The notes under the pieces are model-generated. The model was given only the letters and a program-made list of their open reading frames with translations, was not told where the DNA came from and did no database searches. A stretch of DNA of 64,000 nucleotides from Hyphomicrobiales bacterium (lineage in GTDB: Bacteria; Pseudomonadota; Alphaproteobacteria; Rhizobiales; Rhizobiaceae). The first letter of the stretch is position 1. Each line of letters starts with the position of its first letter. This document shows positions 1 through 7,643 of the stretch, in pieces. The DNA lies in assembly GCA_900469345.1 (NCBI GenBank), contig UBWZ01000002.1:487579-551578 (forward strand), in the 5' to 3' direction. Made by a program: the position numbers and the translations under genes.

Positions 1-1051
1 TGATGGCCGGCTGGATGCGCAGGGCCGCTTTCACCTGGGATAGCGTTTCGCTCCACAGCGGCCCAAGATTGCGCTCCCGGATCACCTGCGAGAAGTCGGC
101 GCCGGCGGCCGTCAGGATGCCGTAATAGCCGTAGAGCTGGCCGTAGGCGAACCAAAACCGGTCGTCCGCGCGGGTGTCGAACCAACCGCCGTTGAAGTTT
201 TCGGAGCGCTCCTTGAGGATGGCCGACGTGCCGCCGAGATCGTTGGCGATACGGTCGATGAACTGCACGAGATTGTCTGCCCGGCCGTCGAACACGGCGC
301 TGCAGTCCGTAAGCTCGGTGTTGAAGCTGCGCAGCTTCTGGATCGCCGAGCGGTAGTAGCTCGGTGTCGGCGTCTTCGGACCGAACGGGCTGAGCCCGAA
401 ATACCAGGAATACTCATCGAACTGCAGGTTGCTGCGTGCCGTCTGGAGGTTGTTGTTGACACCCGATGTGCCGCGCATGCGCGCCAGCGTATCGACCAGC
501 TCGACGGAGGTGCGCCGCACCGCCTGGTTGACGCCCCGCTGGAACGACGCCTTGTTGTCGAGGAAGGGCGTGCTGTCCCAGTCCAGGCCGAACAGGCCGA
601 GCCTGTAGAGCAGCATCGACGAGATCCAGGCATTCTGGTTGACGTTGAGGTCGGTGAGGTCGGCCGCCACATCGACGATCGCCGAGGACTGGCACCGCCT
701 GGGCGCCGAAGCCTGGGGAGACGCGGGCGCAGCCGCGGCTGCATCGGCGCTGACCGGCGCCGTCGCCGGCAGTTCCTGCCCCGCCGGCACCACCCGTTCC
801 GTCCAGCGGTAGCTGTCCACGTAATTGGGGTTGAAGCCAGTCCACACTTGCGTCTGCCACAGGAAGTATCCGTAAAGCCCGGCCAGCAGCACGACGAAGG
901 CGAGCACCGGCCCCTTCACCATCCAGTGCCGGCCGCGATACCATCCGTGCGCCGCCATGAAGGGCCAGATCAGCCAAGCAACCAGAAGCCCCATCGCGCG
1001 ACCGGCCATCTGGCCGATTCGCTGGAAAAAGGCGGTTATGCGGTCGGCCAT
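1..1051 (-). CDS. DUF2333 family membrane protein (3' part beyond window)
   Basis: The reading frame opens at ATG 1051 and runs off the left edge with no stop, so only the first 350 residues are visible. Two hydrophobic segments (about residues 17-34 and 46-66) flank a basic WYRGRHW loop, followed by an Ala/Pro-rich linker and a long soluble region. Phrases such as NQNAWISSML, FDEYSWYFGLSPFGPKTP and RADDRFWFAYGQLYGYYG are typical of the DUF2333 family, inner-membrane proteins of unknown function common in Rhizobiales. Function is not known. The neighbour at 1154-2068 lies upstream on the same strand, about 100 bases away, so they may be co-transcribed. Confidence 0.85.
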   Translation of the reverse strand, partial: MADRITAFFQRIGQMAGRAMGLLVAWLIWPFMAAHGWYRGRHWMVKGPVLAFVVLLAGLYGYFLWQTQVWTGFNPNYVDSYRWTERVVPAGQELPATAPVSADAAAAAPASPQASAPRRCQSSAIVDVAADLTDLNVNQNAWISSMLLYRLGLFGLDWDSTPFLDNKASFQRGVNQAVRRTSVELVDTLARMRGTSGVNNNLQTARSNLQFDEYSWYFGLSPFGPKTPTPSYYRSAIQKLRSFNTELTDCSAVFDGRADNLVQFIDRIANDLGGTSAILKERSENFNGGWFDTRADDRFWFAYGQLYGYYGILTAAGADFSQVIRERNLGPLWSETLSQVKAALRIQPAI

Positions 1052-1153
1052 TTCTGTCTCCTCTGGGGCACCGGCAGTCGGGCAGAGAGATATGTATTGC
1101 ACGGGCCGAGCACAACAGCCGGTTCCGCTTCCGGCACGCAGCAACGACCGCCT

Positions 1154-2068
1154 CTAGCGGCTCGCCGACACCGAGCCGCCAGCCTGCGCCGCCGCGGCCC
1201 CCTGCGGCTCGCGGTTCGGCGCATGCTTCGGAAACATTGCATAGAACCGCCCATCGGCCTGGTCTCGAAGTCGGTCGAGCTCGACGCCGATCAGCCGCCC
1301 GGCGGAAAACCGGTTGGCCGCATCGCTGAGATGCACGAGGCGCGCCAGTTCCTGCTGGGCTGCCTTCGTCTCGCCGCTCACATCCGCCAGCACCCGGTAG
1401 AGGATCAGGATTTCCTCCGTTTCGACGCCAAGCTTGTGGATGAGGATGTTGCAGGCAGAGGCTTTCGCGTTGAGCGCTTTCGTCAGCGCGCCGAACAGGC
1501 GGATCGCGTCTTCCACGGCGCCGACAGCATCGGCGTGGCTGGCGGCATCGGCGCCCGGCTCCAGGGAGCGCACGAGAGCAGGTCTGTGCTGTGCGATGTC
1601 GACGAGGTCCGATTCGCACAGCCGCCGCTCTTCGCGCAGGCGCTCGCGTGCCGCCGTCAGCAGCCCATGCAGCGCATCTGCCTGCCGCATCATCGCGCCC
1701 AGCCGGTCGAAGCTGTCGAGCCTCGCCCAGCGGCGGTCGGTCATCCGGCGCATGCCTGCTCTCGAGACATGCCCGATCAGGCGCTCGACGCCACTTGGCT
1801 GGTCGCGCCGGTCGAACGCCAGCTTGTGATGCGCGGCCGCAGCCGCAAGCGTGGTGATCTCGGCGGCGATGGCCGCTTCCGTACGGTGCCAGTGGCGCGC
1901 ATCGCTGCGTTGCCGCTCCGTCTCGGCCGTCAGGCTTTCCTCGTCCGGAAGCCGACGCTGCTGCACCGTCTGAAGGAGCAGGCGTCGCGATGGCTCGAGC
2001 GCCGCCCACATGACCGACATCTGCCGACTGATCTCTGCAAATCGCACGTTCAATCCCGCTGCCGCCAC
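1154..2068 (-). CDS. Hypothetical protein, mostly alpha-helical
   Basis: A 304-residue protein with no domain I recognise. It is rich in Ala, Arg, Glu and Leu, has no signal peptide or membrane segment, and reads as a helical, possibly coiled-coil soluble protein. I place the start at GTG 2068 because an AGGGGAGA Shine-Dalgarno sequence sits at 2076-2083, which makes the N-terminus MAAAGLNVRFAEISRQ. The frame remains open to a TTG at 2104, but that start has no ribosome site. It precedes the DUF2333 gene on the same strand. High third-position GC and a clean long frame support a real gene; function is unassigned. Confidence 0.6.
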   Translation of the reverse strand: MAAAGLNVRFAEISRQMSVMWAALEPSRRLLLQTVQQRRLPDEESLTAETERQRSDARHWHRTEAAIAAEITTLAAAAAHHKLAFDRRDQPSGVERLIGHVSRAGMRRMTDRRWARLDSFDRLGAMMRQADALHGLLTAARERLREERRLCESDLVDIAQHRPALVRSLEPGADAASHADAVGAVEDAIRLFGALTKALNAKASACNILIHKLGVETEEILILYRVLADVSGETKAAQQELARLVHLSDAANRFSAGRLIGVELDRLRDQADGRFYAMFPKHAPNREPQGAAAAQAGGSVSASR

Positions 2069-2098
2069 GCCCTTGTCTCCCCTGCCTAAGCCATCATA

Positions 2099-2163
2099 GC
2101 GCAAGCGGGGCTTTGCGCCAGCGCAAGCAGGGTTTGCGCCAGCGCAAGCAGGGCTTTGCGCCA
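2099..2163. repeat. Three tandem copies of a 22-base hairpin-forming unit
   Basis: Three head-to-tail copies at 2099-2120, 2121-2141 and 2142-2163 share the pattern GCGCAAGC(A/G)GGG(C)TTTGCGCCA. Each unit is itself an imperfect palindrome (GCGCAAGC against GCTTTGCGC). The array lies between the end of tdk and the start of the next minus-strand gene, so it would be transcribed downstream of tdk as a string of hairpins. It could act as a terminator, an mRNA end stabiliser or simply a slippage-prone repeat. Confidence 0.8.
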
Positions 2164-2179
2164 GCGGTGGGCCACGCGG

Positions 2180-2806
2180 TCAGTGGGTATCCGGCAGGAG
2201 GTCCTTCTGGTGCGGCGGCGGAACGGCGTCGCAGACCATCTGCTCTTCCCAGTGGCGACGGCACAGCGACACGTATTTCTCGTTGCCGCCGACCTCCACC
2301 TGCGCGCCCTCGCGCACCAGCCTGCCGTCCTGGTCGAGCCGCACAACCATCGTCGCTTTGCGGCCGCAAAAGCAGATCGTGCGCACTTCGCGCAGTTCGT
2401 CGGCGATTGCCAGGAGTTCGAGCGAGCCGGGAAACAGCTTGCCCTGGAAATCCGTCCGCAGACCGTAGGCCATCACCGGGATCCCCATCCGGTCGGAAAC
2501 CCGCGCTAGTTGCCAGACCTGGTCGGCCGAAAGGAACTGCGCCTCGTCGACGAACACGCAGGCGATCGGCTCCTGCGCATGCATCGCGGCGATCGCGTCC
2601 ATCAGATCGTCCTCGCCGCCGAACGGGATGGCATCGGACGAGAGGCCGATGCGCGAAGACACCCGCCCCTTGCCGGCGCGGTCGTCCAGCCCGGCGGTAA
2701 AGATCACCGTGCGCATGCCGCGTTCGCGGTAGTTGTAGGATGCCTGCAGCAGCATGGTCGACTTGCCGGCGTTCATCGTCGCGTAATGAAAGTAGAGCTT
2801 GGCCAT
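2180..2806 (-). CDS. tdk: Thymidine kinase (type II, zinc-containing)
   Basis: Phosphorylates thymidine with ATP in the pyrimidine salvage pathway, in the cytosol. The 208-residue protein starts at ATG 2806 with [17 protein letters not shown]: the P-loop is at residues 11-17. A Walker B-like VFVDEAQF motif follows, then a zinc ribbon formed by the CFCGRK cysteines and a later CRRHW pair. Length and domain order match bacterial type II Tdk. A much longer frame continues upstream of the Met, antisense to choX, but only the part from 2806 resembles a protein family. It is divergent from choX with about 190 bases between them. Confidence 0.95.
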   Translation of the reverse strand: MAKLYFHYATMNAGKSTMLLQASYNYRERGMRTVIFTAGLDDRAGKGRVSSRIGLSSDAIPFGGEDDLMDAIAAMHAQEPIACVFVDEAQFLSADQVWQLARVSDRMGIPVMAYGLRTDFQGKLFPGSLELLAIADELREVRTICFCGRKATMVVRLDQDGRLVREGAQVEVGGNEKYVSLCRRHWEEQMVCDAVPPPHQKDLLPDTH

Positions 2807-2998
2807 GCCCGTCTTGTGCTGCCCTGCGCCATCCAAGGGAAGCGGGCTTGCACGATAACCACAAAAATCTCGTGGCTCCGCCCGGACATCGTGACACGAT
2901 GTCGCAAATACCCCTCTTTGCGAGGCGCGATTGCGCGCGCTTGCCTGTTGCGGAGAGTTATTGATAATGGCGGGAACATAAAAACGGGAGCATAACAA

Positions 2999-3952
2999 AT
3001 GCGCATCAACTCTCCGCTGAAGACGACCCTTGCCCTTGCCGCTTCCATGCTCGTCCTCGCGGGCACGGCCGCCGCTGCCGAACCCGAAAGCTGCGGCAAG
3101 GTCCGGTTGTCCGACGTGGGCTGGACGGACATCACCGCAACCACCGCCACCGCCTCCGTGCTCCTCAAGGCGCTCGGATACGAAACCGACATCAAGGTCC
3201 TGTCCGTGCCGGTGACGTACTCGTCGCTGAAGAACAAGGACATCGACGTCTTCCTCGGCAACTGGATGCCGACCCAGGAAGCCGACGTTCGCCCCTTCCT
3301 CACCGACAAGAGCGTCGAATCCTTCGGCCCCAACCTCGTCGGCGCCAAGTACACGCTCGCCACCAACGCCAAGGGCGCCGAACTCGGCATCAAGGACTTC
3401 AAGGACGTCGCTGCCCAGAAGGAAAAGCTCGAAGGCAAGATCTACGGCATCGAGCCCGGCAATGACGGCAACCGCCTGATCCTCGGCATGATCGAAAAGG
3501 ACGCCTTCAAGCTGAAGGGCTTCGAGGTCGTCGAATCTTCCGAGCAGGGCATGCTCGCCCAGGTCGCCCGCGCCGAAAAGGCCGGCCAGCCGGTGGTCTT
3601 CCTCGGCTGGGAACCGCATCCGATGAACAGCAACTTCAAGCTGACCTACCTCACCGGCGGCGATGACGTCTTCGGCCCCAACTTCGGCGGCGCCGAGGTC
3701 TTCACCAACATCCGCGCCGGCTACACCCAGGAATGCCCCAATGTCGGCACCTTCATCAAGAACCTGAAGTTCTCGCTGCCGATGGAAAACCAGATCATGG
3801 GCAGCATCCTGAACGACGGCGACGAGCCGGAAGCGGCCGCCAGCAAGTGGCTGAAGGCCAATGGTTCGGCCGTCGAGCCTTGGCTTGCCGGCGTTACCAC
3901 CAAGGACGGCAAGCCGGGTGCTGCCGCCGTCAAGGCCAAGCTCGGCCTCTGA
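2999..3952 (+). CDS. choX: Choline ABC transporter, periplasmic binding protein ChoX
   Basis: Periplasmic substrate-binding protein of the high-affinity choline importer, which feeds choline to betaine synthesis and catabolism. The 317-residue product begins with a Sec signal peptide (cut near the [10 protein letters not shown] region, around residue 26) and belongs to the OpuAC/ProX-like fold. Phrases such as [24 protein letters not shown] and [10 protein letters not shown] carry the aromatic residues used for quaternary-amine binding in this family. A GGGAG ribosome site precedes the ATG. It is the first gene of choXWV, with choW 83 bases downstream. Rhizobial choX is known to be choline-inducible; I cannot see the operator here. 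Confidence 0.95.
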   Translation: MRINSPLKTTLALAASMLVLAGTAAAAEPESCGKVRLSDVGWTDITATTATASVLLKALGYETDIKVLSVPVTYSSLKNKDIDVFLGNWMPTQEADVRPFLTDKSVESFGPNLVGAKYTLATNAKGAELGIKDFKDVAAQKEKLEGKIYGIEPGNDGNRLILGMIEKDAFKLKGFEVVESSEQGMLAQVARAEKAGQPVVFLGWEPHPMNSNFKLTYLTGGDDVFGPNFGGAEVFTNIRAGYTQECPNVGTFIKNLKFSLPMENQIMGSILNDGDEPEAAASKWLKANGSAVEPWLAGVTTKDGKPGAAAVKAKLGL

Positions 3953-4035
3953 TGCCGCGCTCGTCGGGAGGGGCCGGCAGTCCGGCCCTTCCCTTTCGAA
4001 GCTGAGATTTCCCTCGCACCAGGCAGGCAAGAGAC

Positions 4036-4899
4036 GTGGACTGGCTTCCCGAATGGCTCGCGGATTCAACCGGAAAATTGCGCCTCGGCAACTGGGCGAA
4101 GGACTTCGTGGATGGGCTGACGGCCCATGCCGACTGGTTCTTCGACTGGCTGTCGGCCGTGCTTTCGGCGATGATCAACGCTCTTCTCTTCGTTCTCCAG
4201 TGGCCCAATCCGTTTGTGCTGATCGCCGTCGTCACGGCGCTCGCCTACCTGCTGCGCCGGTCGCTCGGCATCGCGGCCTTTACCGGCATCGGGCTGCTGC
4301 TGATCTATAACCAGGGCTACTGGAAGGAGACGACGGAGACGCTGGCGCTCGTTCTGGCCGCCACCGCCGTCTGCATGCTGGTCGGCATCCCGCTCGGCAT
4401 AGCCGCCGCGCGCCGCCCCTGGCTCTACGAATTCCTGCGCCCGATCCTCGACCTGATGCAGACCATCCCGACCTTCGTCTACCTCATCCCGGCGCTGATC
4501 CTGTTCGGCCTCGGCATGGTCCCGGGCCTGATCGCGACCGTCATCTTCGCCATTCCGGCGCCCGTCCGCCTGACCCGGCTCGGCATCATCTCGACCCCGG
4601 AAGCGCTCACCGAAGCGGCGATCGCTTTCGGCGCGACGCCCGCCCAGGTGCTGCGCAAGGTGGAGCTGCCTTACGCCATGCCGCAGATCATGGCGGGCCT
4701 CACCCAGACCATCATGCTGTCGTTGTCGATGGTGGTCATCGCCGCGCTCGTCGGTGCACCGGGCCTCGGCGTCCCCGTCGTGCGGGCGCTGAACACGGTC
4801 AACATCGCCAAGGGCTTTGACGCCGGTTTCTGCATCGTCATTCTCGCCATCATCCTGGACCGCACGTTCCGCACCGCCGAACCGGGGAAGAAGTCATGA
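4036..4899 (+). CDS. choW: Choline ABC transporter, permease ChoW
   Basis: Inner-membrane permease of the choline importer, 287 residues, ProW/OpuAB family. It starts at GTG 4036 ([14 protein letters not shown]). After an amphipathic N-terminal region come several hydrophobic segments, and the cytoplasmic coupling loop is visible as [18 protein letters not shown], the EAA motif that contacts the ATPase. Its stop overlaps the start of choV by four bases (ATGA), which implies translational coupling in one operon. Confidence 0.94.
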   Translation: MDWLPEWLADSTGKLRLGNWAKDFVDGLTAHADWFFDWLSAVLSAMINALLFVLQWPNPFVLIAVVTALAYLLRRSLGIAAFTGIGLLLIYNQGYWKETTETLALVLAATAVCMLVGIPLGIAAARRPWLYEFLRPILDLMQTIPTFVYLIPALILFGLGMVPGLIATVIFAIPAPVRLTRLGIISTPEALTEAAIAFGATPAQVLRKVELPYAMPQIMAGLTQTIMLSLSMVVIAALVGAPGLGVPVVRALNTVNIAKGFDAGFCIVILAIILDRTFRTAEPGKKS

Positions 4900-5948
4900 G
4901 TGATGCCGTCACCTTCGGCAATGTCGACATTGTCTTCGGCGATCGCCCCGACCGCGCCATCGCCTTGATCGACCAGGGCCGCACCCGCGACGAGATCGCC
5001 GCGGAAACCGGCATGGTGCTTGGCGTCGCCAATGCCTCGCTCTCCATCCGCGAAGGGGAAATCCTCGTCCTGATGGGCCTGTCCGGCTCGGGCAAGTCGA
5101 CCCTGCTGCGCGCCGTCAACGGCCTCGCCCCGGTGGTGCGCGGCAGCGTGACCGTCGCCACGCCGTCCGGCCCGGTCGATCCCTACAAGGCGAGCGCCAA
5201 AACCCTGCGCGACCTGCGCATGCACATCGTCTCCATGGTGTTCCAGCAGTTCGGCCTGCTGCCCTGGCGCAGCGTCGCCGAAAATGTCGGCTTCGGGCTC
5301 GAACTCGCCGGCGTCGCCGAGGCCGAGCGCCGCAAGCGCATCGCCGAACAGCTTGAGCTGGTGAACCTCACCAAATGGGCAGACCGAAAGGTGGGCGAAT
5401 TGTCGGGCGGCATGCAGCAGCGCGTCGGCCTCGCCAGAGCCTTTGCCACCGGCGCCCCCATTCTCCTGATGGACGAGCCCTTCTCGGCGCTCGACCCGCT
5501 GATTCGCACCCGCCTGCAGGACGAGCTCCTCGAATTCCAGCGGCGCCTGAAGAAGACCATCCTCTTCGTCAGCCACGATCTCGACGAGGCCTTCCGGATC
5601 GGAAACCGCATCGCCATCATGGAAAGCGGCCGCATCATCCAGTGCGGCACGCCCCACGACATCGTCCGCGAACCGGCCGATGATTACGTTGCGGACTTCG
5701 TTCAGCATCTCAATCCGATCACCATGCTCACCGCCGGCGACGTCATGCGCCCCGGCGTCCAGGGCACCGCCGCGGCGGCCTCGGTCGCCGCGACAGCGCG
5801 CAGCGAGACGCCTCTGGTCGATATCCTCGACGCCCTCTCGAGACAGGCGGGCTCGATTGCCGTCGTCGACAACGGCGCGATCATCGGCACGATCTCGTCC
5901 GATGACGTGATCAGCGGCCTGACCCGCCACCGTCGCCGACCGGGCTGA
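4896..5948 (+). CDS. choV: Choline ABC transporter, ATP-binding protein ChoV
   Basis: ATPase that powers choline import with ChoX and ChoW. The 350-residue protein has Walker A GLSGSGKST at residues 61-69, Q-loop FQQFG, signature LSGGMQQ near residue 169, Walker B ILLMDEPFSALDP near 190-200 and the H-loop VSHDLDEA. After the ATPase core, residues from about 275 on form a C-terminal region starting LTAGDVMRPG, a reduced CBS-type domain as in ProV/OpuAA regulators of quaternary-amine transport. It is the last gene of the operon; no strong terminator is visible after it. Confidence 0.94.
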   Translation: MSDAVTFGNVDIVFGDRPDRAIALIDQGRTRDEIAAETGMVLGVANASLSIREGEILVLMGLSGSGKSTLLRAVNGLAPVVRGSVTVATPSGPVDPYKASAKTLRDLRMHIVSMVFQQFGLLPWRSVAENVGFGLELAGVAEAERRKRIAEQLELVNLTKWADRKVGELSGGMQQRVGLARAFATGAPILLMDEPFSALDPLIRTRLQDELLEFQRRLKKTILFVSHDLDEAFRIGNRIAIMESGRIIQCGTPHDIVREPADDYVADFVQHLNPITMLTAGDVMRPGVQGTAAAASVAATARSETPLVDILDALSRQAGSIAVVDNGAIIGTISSDDVISGLTRHRRRPG

Positions 5949-5988
5949 GGAAGGCACGCCAAGCTTCGACGAGTTTGCGCAAGATTGG

Positions 5989-6003
5989 TGAAGTTGAGCG
6001 TCA
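5989..6003. promoter_or_regulatory. Possible iron-responsive (IRO-box-like) half palindrome
   Basis: TGA-N9-TCA lies 68 bases before the start of the HugZ-like gene. This is the minimal IRO-box pattern bound by RirA in rhizobia. Only six bases are constrained, so a chance match is quite possible; the haem-related neighbour is the reason for noting it. Confidence 0.2.
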
Positions 6004-6070
6004 TCCTCTGCTTTCACATCGGAAAGGAGCGTGCTAATTCTCCCGCCCAGAATGGCTGGAACGGCGGCAG

Positions 6071-6799
6071 ATGGCAGACAAGGTCCAGGTACTGAGGGAA
6101 ACGGATGACGACGCACGGCTGGCCGCGCGCCTGCTCGTCCGCGCCGCCCGCTACATGGCATTGGCGGCGATCGATCCCGACACCGGCTACCCGTCCGCAA
6201 GCCGCGTCCTGACGGCGACCGATCTCGACGGCGTGCCGGTCATCCTCGTCTCCGACCTGTCGACTCACACGCGGGCGCTGCTGGCCGACGGGCGTTGCTC
6301 GCTGCTGGCCGGCGAACCCGGCAAGGGTGACCCGCTCGCCCATCCGCGCATCACCCTTCACTGCGATGCCCGGCCGGTCGCCCGCGACAAGCCCGCCCAT
6401 GCGCGGATCCGCGAACGGTTTCTCGACCGCCACCCGAAGGCCGAACTCTACGTGGATTTTGCAGACTTTCGCTTTTTCCGCCTCGTTCCGAAAAGCGCTT
6501 CGATGAACGGCGGCTTCGGCCGCGCCTTTGCGTTGCCGGGCAGCGATCTGGTCATCGCGCTGCCCGCCGATAGCGATCAATGGCTGGATTTGCAAAAACG
6601 CTTGAAAAGTATGACAAATGCGGCAAATGATTTGGCCGGCAGGTTCGGCATCGACAAAACGCATCGCTGGCGCATCGGGGGCATCGACCCGGCAGGCCTC
6701 GATCTTGTGGCGGGTGATGTCCAGCAGCGGCACGAATTTGGAAGGATTATGTCTTCTGCCGAGGAGGCAATGCATTACATTTTTCAATCGCCTAATTGA
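6071..6799 (+). CDS. HugZ-family haem/FMN-binding protein
   Basis: A 242-residue protein of the pyridoxamine-phosphate-oxidase-like split-barrel fold with a C-terminal DUF2470-type region, the arrangement of HugZ proteins that use or degrade haem in iron acquisition. The N-terminal part (residues about 10-145) shows the barrel phrases RYMALAAID, GYPSASRV, SDLSTHTRAL and GDPLAHPR; the last third, after KRLKSMTNAANDLAGRF, is the second domain. It is cytosolic with no signal peptide. The haem role is inferred from the family; an FMN oxidoreductase function is the alternative. It lies upstream of nolR on the same strand, with about 110 bases between. Confidence 0.75.
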   Translation: MADKVQVLRETDDDARLAARLLVRAARYMALAAIDPDTGYPSASRVLTATDLDGVPVILVSDLSTHTRALLADGRCSLLAGEPGKGDPLAHPRITLHCDARPVARDKPAHARIRERFLDRHPKAELYVDFADFRFFRLVPKSASMNGGFGRAFALPGSDLVIALPADSDQWLDLQKRLKSMTNAANDLAGRFGIDKTHRWRIGGIDPAGLDLVAGDVQQRHEFGRIMSSAEEAMHYIFQSPN

Positions 6800-6812
6800 C
6801 GATACGCTATTA

Positions 6813-6826
6813 CCCTAATTCTAGGG
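6813..6826. promoter_or_regulatory. Inverted repeat upstream of nolR
   Basis: CCCTA-ATTC-TAGGG is a perfect five-base inverted repeat in the 110-base gap before nolR. Close by, at 6781-6796 on the minus strand, ATTAG-N9-AA fits the published NolR consensus (A/T)TTAG-N9-A(T/A). NolR of Sinorhizobium represses its own gene, so either element may be an autoregulatory site. Evidence is pattern only. Confidence 0.3.
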
Positions 6827-6909
6827 ATATAACTTCAAGTTTGGTTCAATTACTGTGAAGACGGACGGCTGCCAAAGCTGCGACTTTGGCTTTGAGGGGA
6901 CTCGATAAT

Positions 6910-7227
6910 ATGGACACCACATCACTATCTGAACATTCAACGGCAGCGGCCAGTTTGCTGTCTGCTATGGCCAATCCCAAGCGGCTCATGATCTTGTGCT
7001 GCCTGGTCAGGGGCGAAGTCGCCGTCGGGGCACTAGCCTCGCAGGTCGGCCTCAGCCAGTCGGCACTTTCCCAGCATCTCTCCAAGCTGCGCGCCCAGAA
7101 GCTCGTCAAGACCCGGCGCGATGCGCAGACGATCTACTATTCCAGTACATCCGAAGCGGTTCTCAAGGTACTGGGCACGCTCGAGGATCTGTACTGTGCG
7201 CCGGAAGAGCGCTCTGCTGCGGCCTGA
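6910..7227 (+). CDS. nolR: NolR-like ArsR-family transcriptional regulator
   Basis: A 105-residue winged-helix regulator. From memory of Sinorhizobium NolR the match is very close through the DNA-binding core: SAMANPKRLMIL, VGALASQVGLSQSALSQHL, SKLRAQKLVKTRRDAQTIYY. NolR represses nodulation genes and adjusts growth and core-gene expression as a dimer. I chose ATG 6910, which follows a GAGGGGA ribosome site at 6894-6900, over an upstream in-frame TTG. No metal-binding CVC motif of ArsR/SmtB metal sensors is present, which also suits NolR. A strong terminator follows at 7291-7323. Confidence 0.85.
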   Translation: MDTTSLSEHSTAAASLLSAMANPKRLMILCCLVRGEVAVGALASQVGLSQSALSQHLSKLRAQKLVKTRRDAQTIYYSSTSEAVLKVLGTLEDLYCAPEERSAAA

Positions 7228-7290
7228 CATGACAGCGCTGACATAGGCCGCTCGGGGGAGCGTCCCAGGTCAGGGTTGAGCGAACACGTG

Positions 7291-7323
7291 CGAAAACGGC
7301 AGCCAGATCGGCTGCCGTTTTCG
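7291..7323. terminator. Bidirectional rho-independent terminator after nolR
   Basis: A perfect 14-base stem, CGAAAACGGCAGCC (7291-7304) pairing with GGCTGCCGTTTTCG (7310-7323), has a five-base loop. The A-run on one side and T-run on the other make it usable on both strands. It ends the nolR transcript. The rest of the 416-base gap 7228-7643 holds no credible gene, only the operator-like repeat at 7559-7576. Confidence 0.85.
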
Positions 7324-7558
7324 GTTGCGCCTGTGCCGTCCGGTCGACAATCTCTCTGCGCCGGCAAGGGCTGGACGCCGGCTCAGATGTCGCCGCCCCC
7401 CTCGATCGGCCCGGCTCGGCCCTTCGGCATCCATCACGCAAACAGAATCGGCAATGTCGCAGAGCGCTGGTGCCCGGCGACACCAGGCAAAGTGTGATGA
7501 CGGCGGATCACCCGGATCCGTCGCCGCTGCGGGTTGACGGCCCCAATGCCGCTGATAA

Positions 7559-7576
7559 TTTGACCACGCAGTCAAA
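7559..7576. promoter_or_regulatory. RutR-like operator upstream of aminotransferase
   Basis: TTTGAC-CACGCA-GTCAAA is a perfect six-base inverted repeat. Its core TTGACCACGCAGTCAA matches the RutR consensus TTGACCA-nn-TGGTCAA at 12 of the 14 defined bases. It lies 67 bases before the start of the omega-amino-acid aminotransferase gene, whose likely substrate beta-alanine is an end product of pyrimidine breakdown. RutR or another TetR/GntR-family repressor is plausible; no regulator gene of that type is in the window. Confidence 0.45.
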
Positions 7577-7643
7577 ACTCGGCGCTGCGCCGCCGGCCGG
7601 GAATGGTCCCCGGGAAGAATGAAGAGGGCCATAGGAGAACAGC

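Noticed and set aside
414..2009. 531-codon minus-strand frame across the DUF2333 and unknown genes
   Set aside because: It overlaps two better-supported genes in another frame and its product is Arg/Ala/Gly-rich low-complexity sequence.
2807..4069. Long minus-strand open frame continuing upstream of thymidine kinase
   Set aside because: It is antisense to choX, has no family resemblance before the [16 protein letters not shown] start, and exists because GC-rich codons avoid stops on the opposite strand.
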